Source of the DNA: Chondrus crispus
Taxonomy: Eukaryota; Rhodophyta; Florideophyceae; Gigartinales; Gigartinaceae
Assembly: GCF_000350225.1 (NCBI RefSeq)
Contig: NW_005179231.1
Coordinates: forward strand, 1-27,544
DNA: 27,544 nucleotides
Reading direction: 5' to 3'
Below, piece by piece: positions 19,155 to 27,544 of the stretch. The translations under genes and the position numbers were made by a program. Position 1 is the first letter of the stretch, and every line of letters begins with the position of its first letter. Under the pieces are notes generated by a model that worked only from the letters and a program-made list of their open reading frames with translations, ran no database searches and had not been told where the DNA came from.

Positions 19155-21830
19155 TTATTGCCTCAGATAGGCTGATTTGACCTTCCTGTGTCCGTGTAGG
19201 CATGGGAATCCAGTGCCTTTTTCGGCATGACTACAACAAAGCGGTGACGATTGCGGCGTATCTCGCAAGACAACTCGGCGGAGTATTGAACCGTCTGTCT
19301 GGCTTCGAACCGTTGCCTCAGTTTGGCGCGTTCCAGAGATGAATCTCACCGACCGCTGATACCCCCTTGCTCGAAGCACAAGTGATGCCAAATGCTTCTC
19401 AGTATTTGGTGGCACCGGTTTGGCACACTCAATTGCTGCAATTTGTCGCTTCAAGAAGCGTGACCTTTGCGTTAGCAGTATTGTGGATATCATTTTCTGC
19501 GGCTCTACAGATCTCATGTTATTTCAGATAGCTGATGCCATCTCACTCTCTGCCCCTTGCGAAGAGGTCGTCAAATCCTCTAGTTTTGAAAATGCCCTGT
19601 ACAGTTCTGAGTCTTGAAACCGTGCCAGATAGTCCCGTTGAACATCTGAGTATCCAGCTTTGATCATCATTACTGCCTGCCTGTCTGGGGCGTATACAGC
19701 GTTTTCATACATCTGTAGACCGCTAGTTTTATTTGCACCAAGTCTCGTTGCCAGGTTTTTCTTGACGTGCAGAGGGTCCAAAAACAAGTTTGCGCTCTTC
19801 ATGCATTTTCGAAATGCGGAATCGATCGCCTTCTCTTGGTCCACAATTGTGGTTCTCCTTTCGACATCGAAGCCTGGGATCTTTGAGCAGGTTTCGAATA
19901 CCAGACTCCACGTTTCTAAGCACTCCGCGCCAACATGATGTGCAAATACAATTGGAACTAGATGACTGTTACAGTCGTACGCAAGGACCTCGAATGTCGT
20001 TCCATAGCTTTGTGGTCCCACCCCGTCGCAGTGTGCTGCGTCGGCAGTCGTGGTAGCACGACCAGTGCGGCAAATATGCTCGGCGATGGAGGGGACAAAC
20101 ACAAACCCCCCGTAATAACGCGTATTGTCGTTAATGTCGCTCAAATCCACCGTGTCGGCTTGAAAAGAAGCTTCTTTTGGCAGCGATCTCGCCTTTCGGC
20201 ATTGTCTGAATATATGTTTGGCTGATTTGATGCGCTGCGCTTTCATCTCGAGCCCATCCATGATAATAAGCTCTACGTGATGTATGCAATCCTTCAATAA
20301 TTGAGCATAGCCTTCTAAAGAGGCCATATTCACAGCCCTCGATATACAAAGATGGCGAAGGAGCTCTTTGCGGATGGTCCTGTAATGCGTGTACGGTGGT
20401 TGTCGACAATAGATACCCTTGCTTTTTACAAGGGCAGCTATGGTCTTGCTGTTGATATTAGGTTCACACGATGCCTCTTCTAGTATGCAACGCGCTACCT
20501 GCTGTGCAGTATATGCAGGAGCACATGCTTTGTTGTGATTTATCCGCCGGTTGGTCGGGCTTGCTCCAGGGGCCGGCACTACCTGTCCGAAACACTCGTT
20601 TGCGTGTTTGAGGTACTTGTTAAGTTTCCAAAAACCACTCCGTGGTTGGAGATCGAACACGAACGTCGCGTGGCAGGTCTTAACTCGGCACCGCATGACC
20701 ACCTGAACTAGAGTTTGGTGGGTATTTATACCGTTTTGCACGCCCAAATCAGCTGTCTGTGCCCTCAAAAGTTGCTCGCATTTCCAGCGAGCGCTGAGAC
20801 GCATTCCCAAGACTGGTAAAATCGACTTCACCGGGCGCGGCTTCCATGTGCGAGCAGCAACGCTATCTCCCTGTAGTGCCACCCGTGCGCGGTCCAAGCA
20901 TCGCTTCTTGGACTGGTACTTTTGCTGGCGCCGCCTTTCATTCTTACTTACAATATCGTAGTCTTCGGCATGGTTGTTATCCTGTGATGTGGCACTCTCA
21001 TCGTCATCTTGATTTTCAATGTCGACATCTATATAGTCGGCTATGTAATCTGCCGGATTGAAATCTGTGTTGAATCCTTCCTCGGCCTCTCCATTTGAGG
21101 AGTTCAATTCATCATCGCTCAACTCTTCAGTACTAGAATAAATGTCGCCTCCATGTTGACTGAAAGAGTCAGCAGGCATACCCCGCGCTGCCCTCTCCTT
21201 GCGAAGCTGTTCTGCTCGCTCGGCCATATCTTTATCCTCTCGGGCCTGTTTATCACAGTCAACGTCAGCATCAGCGTGCGTATCTATCTCCTCGTCTTCC
21301 GAATTTTCGTCCTCTGACTGGAAAGAGGGGTCATCTGCCTGATCACGGGGCACGTCATCCTTAGAATTGCTTGGTGTGGAATCGCTACGCACGCGCTGGT
21401 TGACCTCGTTCATTTCTTCGCGATACATTTTTTCTTGTTCTTCACGATGTAGGGATTCCTCGGCACGTGTTTGCGAAATTGTGTACTTTAAATTGGATTG
21501 GATATGAAACTGAGGGGCCGGACCATGCATAAGTTCATGGAATTCGTGTTCTTTCTTCACAATTTCCCGACATCGTGACAGTACCACCATGCACCTTGAC
21601 AGCTGCCTCATGCATTCTTCACGTTCCGCCATAGCCTCCAGCCCGTTCGCACGGGCAACATGGTGGTCCGGATGGACCATGACGGCTAGTTTGTGGTAGC
21701 TGCGTCGAATGGCTTTGAAAGAAGTTCCAACGCAGAACACGTCGCTAATTAGTGTACAATCTCTCTCCACCGTGCTGAAGTGCCGCAGCGCTAGCTGCAG
21801 AGTAGATGGGAACAATCTTTTTGGCTGCAT
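19155..21830 (-). pseudogene. MULE transposase with N-terminal J domain, one in-frame TGA
   Basis: The first ATG in frame is at 21830-21828 (MQPKRLFPST). The frame runs to TGA at 19526-19524 and resumes in the same frame to 19155, about 891 codons. Residues about 20-88 form a DnaJ J domain: FKAIRRSYHKLAVMVHPDHH, with HPD at 53-55, and a following helix. A long acidic/charged linker follows (about 100-310). A Cys/His cluster (RCRVKTC...HANEC, about 380-412) fits the WRKY/FAR1-type zinc finger of MULEs. The DDE core shows ADAAHCDG (D597), TTIVDQEKAID (D664), PLHVKKNL (H688) and SQGAESEMA (E761). Past the TGA, CCSHAEKGTGFPCLH resembles a SWIM zinc finger. MULEs cut and paste DNA; the J domain would recruit Hsp70. 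The single stop implies recent inactivation. Confidence 0.78.
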
Positions 21831-21979
21831 AACTGAAATACGGAAAGATATCTGGTTTCCCTTGGTAACCGTACGGTTGGAGAGCTGAAAGAGTACGAAC
21901 GGGATGGGGACAAAGGAAATCTGGGTCAAATAGGTGGGGGAATTTCCATCCCGTTTCAATGAATTTTTCGCATGTTCCG

Positions 21980-22573
21980 TGTGGTATAACCCCAAACGGA
22001 AATTAGATTAGGATCGGATCAGGGACAGTAAGGCAACGAGCCTTACAGCCATGCGCGCACACACGAGTCCTCCTCGTGTACGGGACGCGTACTACACGTG
22101 GAATGTCATCCCCGCCGGCTGACAGCGTTACAGTGTCGGTAGACCGGCACTACTGTAGAGTTATGATAGACTACAATGTACATTAAATATGAGCGGACCG
22201 CCGGCGGTGGAGGACGACAAGCACGGACTTGTGAAGGATCCTCCACCTTGGTCCGCCCGCTTACTTTTAGGTACTTCCGTCCGTTTTACCTAGGAGTTGC
22301 ACCGCGCGCGGGTTGAGGACGCGCGTAGCACGCCCACGAGCCGGCTCCACCTCCGCCCGTCGGTACTGGATCGTCACCCAGTACCGCTTCGGGGCGTCGA
22401 GGCGTAGAACCGCTCGCGCGTGCGCGCGTCCTCCCCGATCCCGTTCTACCACCGCTACCTCGAGCCCGTGCTCGGTACCGTGGGTGGGCCGTGCTTCTGT
22501 CTTCCCGCCGATCGGGGTCTTTCCGAACTGTCAGTACTCACCCCCCCTCGTCGTTGGGAGTGATTATACTACA
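21980..22573 (-). mobile_element. 594-bp MITE, copy 2, inverted relative to copy 1
   Basis: The ends are TGTGGTATAA at 21980 and TTATACTACA at 22564-22573, flanked by TTCCG at 21975-21979 and 22574-22578. The interior matches the reverse complement of the MITE at 14335-15005 over many blocks (for example the CAGTACC-containing hairpin and the GGACGCGCG segment) but is shorter and diverged. It sits about 150 bp upstream of the MULE ATG, in its probable promoter. The different duplication sequence from copy 1 shows independent insertion. Confidence 0.87.
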
Positions 22574-23099
22574 TTCCGATCAGGAGGGGGACATGGGAAA
22601 AAGTTTCGTTTAAGGGGGTGACTTCTCGTCTCGGACACAGTTTAGGGGGGGAATCGGTCATTCCCCCCCCTTTATCGAAACAAAATGCACCTGTCTCCTG
22701 TATCGATACAATATCATGTGACCCCCCCTGACACCGAAAGATTTTGACCATGTCCCCAACTGATTGCAGCATTAAGCCAAAATGTCCAAGTCCCTTGAAG
22801 GCACCTAGAATGCACGGTATTTAGGAGGGTCTTTCTAATGCTCTGACAGACAGGAAAAATCCTCATGATCAAAAACGTCCGTCCAGTATACACTAGTGTC
22901 TAGGTGACAAATGGCCTCATATGAGGCCAGTTTTTAGGCGGGCTTTTGCAATTCGAATAATTGTAGAAATTTATCGCTACTGTAGTGAAAAGCTTACGAC
23001 TAGAGTACTAAACGTTGGCAAACCAGAAAACATTCAATTCCGTATCTCAGTCTTCCCTAATCCACGCTTTCGTCTTCCTCTTCCCAAAATTTCTTCAAA
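22574..23099. other. Intergenic stretch before the piggyBac ORF
   Basis: Holds the 171-bp foldback (22587-22757) and the left end of the piggyBac element from 22897. The segment just upstream of the ATG at 23100 is AT-rich and pyrimidine-rich (TCTTCCTCTTCCC), as in a eukaryotic 5' UTR. Confidence 0.45.
22587..22757. mobile_element. 171-bp foldback/MITE with poly-G/poly-C arms
   Basis: Begins GGGGACATGG and ends CCATGTCCCC. The arms continue inward with GGGGGTGAC matched by GTGACCCCCC, and with a central GGGGGGGAAT / ATTCCCCCCC hairpin near 22644-22670. Nearly the whole unit can fold on itself. No clear target duplication was found. No coding content. Confidence 0.65.
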
Positions 23100-25202
23100 A
23101 TGGTGAGCGTCAATGATCCTCGAATTATTGCAGGTAACCGCGTCCACACTCGTGCAAGACTGCTCACAGCTCAGAGTAAATGTCGTCGCATGTATGGAGC
23201 CTCCTGGAAGATCAAGTTGGTCACGGGAACTGTCATTAGCATGAAAACTGACAAAGTGAAGGGTCGCAGTGTCACTTCAGTCAGGGCTAAATGGGAATTA
23301 TCAGATGGCGTCAGGGAAGTCACGCTTCGCATAGCTAACATCAAGGCTGGTGAAGTGATGGACCTGATCGATGACGGTCCTGAAGATCATATCCATCAAG
23401 AAACTGAACATTATGCGCAACCGGAGCCTACAGAGGACCGCGTGACGCCACTGGAAGGAGCACTCAGCCCGAGTACGAGAATCTCCGAGAGTGACGAAAT
23501 GGATTCCCAAGATGGCCTCATGAATGTCCACGGCCGGGCCTGGAAGCGTGAGGAAGTCACGATGCATTTAAATGGTATGATACCGCCGAGAAGATGGAAG
23601 GTGATTGGACCGATTGATGAGATTATATCCCGTGGTCACAGTCCATCTCAAATGCATCCCATGGACTACTTCATGTGGATGTTCCCACAGGAGCACTTGG
23701 CATTAATGGTTTCCTACACCAACGATGCAATGGAATCAAGGGGACTTCGCTCGACTACAAGAGGTGAAATTTTGAAGTTTTTCGGGGTGCTAATCCTTAT
23801 GACTCGGATTGAATTCAGCACCAGAAGGTCTCTTTGGAGCTCACAGGAAACCAGCAAATATCTCCCGCAACCTCAATTCGGAAACATCATCTCCCGCAGA
23901 AGATTCGAGGAGCTTCGTTAGAATGTCACGTTCAGCTTTCCAGCTGACTCAAATGACAGATGGGGTATGATCAGGGACTTCATGGTCGCAATCAATGATC
24001 ACAGAGCATCACATGTGATTCCATCACAGAACATCTGCGTTGATGAGAGTATGTCACGCTGGTATGGACTTGGAGGAGATTGGATTGAAACCGGTCTTCC
24101 TCATTATGTGGCCATGGACCGAAAACCCGAGAATGGCTGTGAGTTGAAGACTGCTGCATGTGGAAAAAGTGGAATCATAATAAGAATTGAGAACGTTGTC
24201 TCAGCTGAGGAGACTTCTTTAAAGGATTTTGAAAGTGACCACTTACACGGAACGGCAGTGACTTTGAGGTTGTTACAGCCATGGTTTCACACCAATCGTG
24301 TTGTCTGCGCGGATTCGTACTTTGCTTCTGTCCACACGGCTGAATCACTTTATGAGAAAGGTCTTAGATTCACAGGTGTAGTGAAGACATCTACCAAGAA
24401 ATATCCGATGAAATATCTATCTCATCTGGAGATTGCTGAAAAGGGAGAGCACGTCACACTAGTTTCGAAGCCGGTGGCCGGGCCTCATCTCATGGCAGTG
24501 ATGTGGGTGGACCGAGACCGCAGATACTTTATTAGTTCTGTAGGAACATCCAACGAAGGAACTCCAATCTACCGCGAGAGATGGCGTACACGTCATGGCG
24601 TGACAAGAAAAGAGGAATTGTCTATCCGTATTCCCTCAGTCTGTGAGCAGTATTATGAAACTTGCTCTCAGATTGACCGCCACAACAGATCTCGTACGGG
24701 TGATCTCGGCTTGGAAAAGAAGTTCGAAGTCAAGGAGTGGTCTATGCGTGTCAACACTTCTTTATTGGCCATTTTCATTGTGGATGCATGGAAACTGTAT
24801 GCAGGTGCAAAAGGAGATGGTTCTAAGATGTCTCCAAATCAGTTTTATTGTGAGCTTGCTGACCAGTTGATTGATAACAAGTATGATCGTATATCGTTAC
24901 GTCAGCGAGAATCAGACAGTGCTGTTGAAGATGAAGATGTTGGGTTTGGCAGTGGAATTGGTACTCACCTAACTCCAACCACTCGCAAGCGGAAAAAAGC
25001 ATCCGGCGAGGATACTTGTGCTCTTTATCAATCCAGATGCAATATTTGCAAAGGTACAAAAAAGTCAAAGTTTATTTGCTCAGCCTGCAAGGTATATTTT
25101 GACAAAGAAGTATACCTTTGTCATCACCAGACTGGGCGTGACTGTTTTAGGAAGCATGTCGACGAACGAGACGATCTTACTCACAAAGGTAAGTACTACT
25201 AG
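23100..25202 (+). pseudogene. piggyBac transposase, single in-frame TAG
   Basis: The ATG at 23100 (AAAATGG context) opens a 700-codon frame interrupted only by TAG at 23919-23921; the reading frame is identical on both sides. The N-terminal 90 residues form a beta-rich segment typical of protist piggyBac proteins. The DDE_Tnp_1_7 core follows: HPMDYFMWMFP, then ICVDESMSRW (first Asp, near 24042), VVCADSYFAS (second Asp) and SQIDRHNRS (third Asp). The C-terminus has a cysteine-rich zinc-binding domain (CNICKG...CSAC...CHH...C-FRKH), as in piggyBac CRDs that bind terminal repeats. It would integrate and excise the surrounding element. The one nonsense codon suggests recent loss of function. Confidence 0.88.
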
Positions 25203-25474
25203 TGCTTGAGGCGTTCTCGGCCATTAAAACTGACTAAATGGGTCAGCATTTGAGTAAAATAGAGCAAAAAGAGATAAAAAACTCCTTTTGCCCCCTATGG
25301 TTCTATCCTGCGTCTAAAGACTTGCTTGGAAGACCTGCAGCCGTGTCGGAATGCCCCTTTATGAGATGTCACCGTATTCAATCTCATGTTCGAGTGGGCG
25401 CTATAAAGCGTCCTGGGCTGCAGGTCACGAACAAGAACGATCGAGATCCCCGAAGGGATTTTTCGACCACTAAA

Positions 25475-25545
25475 GTGCTCAGCGAGGAGTTGAACCCCGG
25501 CCTCTAAGACTCAGCGATCCTTGTAGACCACTGAGCTGGCTTGTC
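25475..25545 (-). other. tRNA-related sequence (pseudo-tRNA or SINE head)
   Basis: The minus strand carries an A-box-like AGCTCAGTGGT and a B box GGTTCAACTCC about 42 nt apart. A good T arm (CGGGG/CCTCG around TTCAACT) forms. The acceptor stem and D stem do not pair, the anticodon loop lacks U33, and no poly-T terminator follows. It lies inside the 3' part of the piggyBac element. A functional tRNA is unlikely. Confidence 0.35.
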
Positions 25546-25735
25546 AGTTACTAACTAGTCGTTTATAGTTGTCTTTATAGTCGTTCAAAGTTCTACTTCG
25601 TAAAAATTGTGCTCCTTTTGTTCTACACTTGCGAAAATCTTAAATTTTGTTTAAATTTTACTGTAGAGCATTTGACCTCATATGAGGTCAAGGGTGACCT
25701 CATATGAGGCAAATTGCCGGTCGTCTAGACACTAG

Positions 25736-26595
25736 CCTCGTGAGAGTGGCTGCAGTGCTTGTTTTCGACCAGGACCGCAACAATTCCTCGCATCATCACT
25801 TCATCAACTATTTCATCTTTGGACCACACGCGAACGTCCCTTTCCCTGCCTACACTGACGATTTTCTCCAGAGCCTTCCTTCTCTCTCCACAGCCAGCAG
25901 CCGCTCCCGTAAATCCCATCTACCCCACCTTGACCGTGTTCTTTTGCGCAAGTATCCCTTCACTTCACGGTACACGATTGACAAAGACGAGTCAATACAG
26001 TGAGGGTGTGTCTTAACAGGCTGGTTTTTGCTTGCCTTGCCCGGTTTTGCCAGGAATACTTTAAAATTTTTAACAAATACCCAATGCTCCTGGCGCCGTC
26101 CAGCTGACCAGCTGACAGAGTCTGACGGATGTCCGTCATTTCACACACAAATTGTTGACTCTCAGAGGCCGCTTCATGAGAATTCTGTTTTCTGGGGGTC
26201 ATTTGCACCGTGCCGATGGTGTTTTCCACCGTGACAAATTGGCCACGGTAGAAATAACTGGTCCTCAAAGTCACGGCTAGCAGTAATATTTTCGAAGATT
26301 TGAAGATTGGGAACAGCAATGCGCAACATTTCGATATGACAGAAACTACTGCCGACAGCGACGACACATGTACAACGAAATTTAAAACGTGAAAATAGGG
26401 TTTTGATGCTAAACGTCCGGAAAATCTTACCAACAGCCGTTTTCACCGTGGTCGAGATCGTCACGGTGAAAACCGCATTTTGACCATCGTGAAAAGGACC
26501 CGAAAATATGAATTCTCATGAAGCGGCCTCTCTCAAGAGTCAACAATTTGTGTGTGAATCACAAAACAGTCAACAAAAGAGCACTTCGAGAACTT
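25736..26595. other. Stretch between piggyBac element and IMPase
   Basis: 860 bp. The first 400 bp show nothing I recognise, and weak open frames are not supported. The rest is the 419-bp MITE at 26140-26558, which ends 38 bp before the IMPase stop codon. Confidence 0.5.
26140..26558. mobile_element. 419-bp MITE with about 45-bp terminal inverted repeats
   Basis: The left end, 26140-26185, starts TTCACACACAAATTG and ends CTTCATGAGAATTC; the right end, 26510-26558, is its inverse with a 2-3 bp length difference. The interior is non-coding and holds a second hairpin, GTTTTCACCGTG at 26439-26450 paired with CACGGTGAAAAC at 26462-26473. A clear target duplication is not visible. It lies immediately 3' of the IMPase gene. 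Confidence 0.82.
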
Positions 26596-27350
26596 CTAAC
26601 CCTCCCCCGCGGCTACCTCGCGCATACCCTCGTCGATAACCTCGAGCAGCTCCGCCAGCACGCCGGGCGCGGCGCACACCATACTATCGCCCTCGATGTC
26701 AAACGCGCCGCCGCGCACGTCCGTGAGGCGCGCGCCGGCCTCCTCCGCGATGAGCGCGCCAGCGCAATAGTCCCACACCTTCCACGCGTCGCCGCGGCCG
26801 ACGCCGCAGTACACGGCGTCCACCCTGCCCATGCCGACGTAACACATGTCCAGCGAGCCGCTGCCGATCTGCCGCACGCCGCGCACGCCGCGCCGCAGCA
26901 GCGCCCCGTTCACCGCCAGCATCGCCGCCACGCCCTCGCCGCGCTCGTACCCCCACTCGCTCACCACCAGGGCCTCGCCCAGCGCGCGCGCCGCGCCGAC
27001 CCGCATCGGCCGGTCGTTGACCACCGCCCCGCGCCCGCGCACCGCCGAAAACACCTCCCCCAGCTCCGGCGCGTACACCACGCCGACCCGCACACGCCCG
27101 TCGCGCACCACCCCGATGGACACCCCCCACGCGAGCAGCCCGTGCACAAAGTTGGTCGTCCCGTCCACCGCGTCCACCACCCACGTCGTGCCGCCGCCCA
27201 GCCGCGTGCCCTCGCCGCCCTCCTCGCCCAACAACGCGTGCGACGGGAAGGCCGCGCGCACCCCCGCGAACACCGCCGCCTGCGCCGCCTCGTCCGCCCG
27301 CGTCACAAGGTCCGTCTCCCCGCTCTTCTGCCGCACGTCCAGTGCCGCCC
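26596..27350 (-). CDS. Inositol monophosphatase family protein, N-terminally truncated
   Basis: About 250 residues with the IMPase signatures: GEEGGEG (metal-binding Glu), VVDAVDGTTNFVHG (motif DxxDGTTN, metal and phosphate binding) and WDYCAGALIAEEAG (C-terminal motif with catalytic Asp). It dephosphorylates inositol phosphates or related sugar phosphates in the cytosol or plastid, using Mg2+. The fold starts abruptly at AALDVRQKSGETDLVTRAD, lacking about 30 N-terminal residues of the family. Upstream the frame runs uninterrupted into a copia pol fragment. GC content is far above that of the rest of the window, especially at third positions, marking it as a host gene among transposons. An AG at the junction (CCAAAAG) could be a splice acceptor, which would make this a downstream exon. 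Confidence 0.88.
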
Positions 27351-27544
27351 GTCTTTTGGTTGGGTTGTGCATGGCGCCGGACAGCTTAGTGACGTAGAAG
27401 TTTATGTCGGGGCGGGTGCAGTCTTTTATGTAGCGCAGTTCGCCCACGATTTTTTGGAACGTTTCTGCGAAGTGTGGAACTGGCCTGTCATCGAAGGATG
27501 CTGAGTGGTATTTGACTACGCTGGCGTGGGGTGTGTCTCTACCA
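27351..27544 (-). mobile_element. Ty1/copia reverse-transcriptase fragment, in frame with IMPase
   Basis: The minus-strand frame is open to the window edge and reads ...ETFQKIVGELRYIKDC, then TRPDINFYVTKLSGAMHNPTKR. This matches the copia pol segment after the YVDD region (G-x-L-x-Y-x-x-x-x-TRPDI-x-x-x-V-x-x-L-S-x-x-x-x-x-P). It stops exactly where the family would continue (H-W-x-A-x-K-R-I-L-R-Y-L) and switches to IMPase. It is either the end of a truncated retrotransposon insertion or a chimeric transcript unit. Confidence 0.75.

Larger units (their letters stand above)
22893..25735 (+). mobile_element. piggyBac-like element, about 2.8 kb
   Basis: The termini are TGTCTAGGTGAC (from 22897) and its imperfect inverse ending CGTCTAGACA (to 25731), flanked on both sides by CTAG (22893-22896 and 25732-25735). 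Subterminal palindromes mark both ends: a 16-bp GGCCTCATATGAGGCC at 22913-22928, the 20-bp TTGACCTCATATGAGGTCAA at 25672-25691, and CCTCATATGAGG at 25698-25709. These likely bind transposase. The canonical piggyBac target is TTAA, which is not seen at these ends, so the boundaries are provisional. Confidence 0.65.

Noticed and set aside
10585..19526. TGA recoded as an amino acid or selenocysteine
   Set aside because: In-frame TAA and TAG interruptions occur as well, intact genes end normally, and no selenocysteine element was seen.
14335..22573. The two related GC-rich blocks as long terminal inverted repeats of one 8.2-kb element
   Set aside because: Each block has its own pair of terminal repeats and its own different 5-bp duplication (CTTAC and TTCCG), and the first sits inside a coding frame. 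They are two independent MITE insertions.
25475..25545. Functional tRNA gene
   Set aside because: A and B boxes and the T arm are present, but acceptor and D stems do not pair, the anticodon loop lacks U33, and no terminator follows.
26518..27504. 328-codon plus-strand frame across the IMPase region
   Set aside because: It is the antisense of a very GC-rich gene; composition is His/Arg/Ala/Pro-rich low complexity and the opposite strand has clear IMPase motifs.

Overview
The window reads as nuclear DNA from a eukaryote, most likely an alga or other protist. A TE-rich red algal genome would fit, but this is inference. It is dominated by decayed eukaryotic DNA transposons (TNP2/CACTA-like, MULE, piggyBac), a Ty1/copia pol fragment and several short inverted-repeat elements. 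The only recognisable housekeeping gene is a very GC-rich inositol monophosphatase at the right end. No rRNA, CRISPR or bacterial operon signals were seen.

Left part (1-9000): an unrecognised nuclear-looking protein open at the window edge (1-1992, +) faces a second unrecognised protein (2424-3452, -). A gene-free stretch with a 67-bp tandem repeat follows. Then comes a leftward gene train: an RG-rich basic protein (8394-7603), a ParB/Srx-fold protein broken by a stop (7606-6683), and an intact 705-aa protein with a 2-oxoglutarate/Fe(II) oxygenase signature (6735-4618).

Centre (8395-9981): a large inverted repeat. Two nearly identical arms of about 490 bp each run up to the start codon of a divergent gene, so both genes share one duplicated promoter/leader. 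Between the arms sit three 65-bp direct repeats, each carrying the palindrome CACATCGAnnnTCGATGTG.

Centre-right (9982-17545): rightward lies a beta-class amino-DNA-methyltransferase (DPPY, then the SAM loop) joined to a C-terminal SET domain. It now carries one in-frame TGA and one frameshift. Convergent with it is a TNP2/CACTA-like DDE transposase (17545-13103, -). That gene is broken by an early TAA and three frame changes, and is split by a 671-bp MITE with a 5-bp target duplication; removing the MITE and one duplication copy restores the frame. The neighbourhood of DNA methylase, SET, ParB fold, putative oxygenase and transposase suggests a large mobile element carrying its own chromatin/DNA-modification kit. 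This is the main candidate for a new system.

Right part (17546-27544): a 30-bp near-palindrome and a 102-bp minisatellite; a MULE transposase with an N-terminal DnaJ (J) domain and one in-frame TGA; a second copy of the same MITE family in inverted orientation; a 171-bp foldback; a piggyBac element with one in-frame TAG and an apparent CTAG rather than TTAA duplication; a 419-bp MITE; and the IMPase coding region, whose 5' part is replaced in frame by a copia reverse-transcriptase fragment running off the window.
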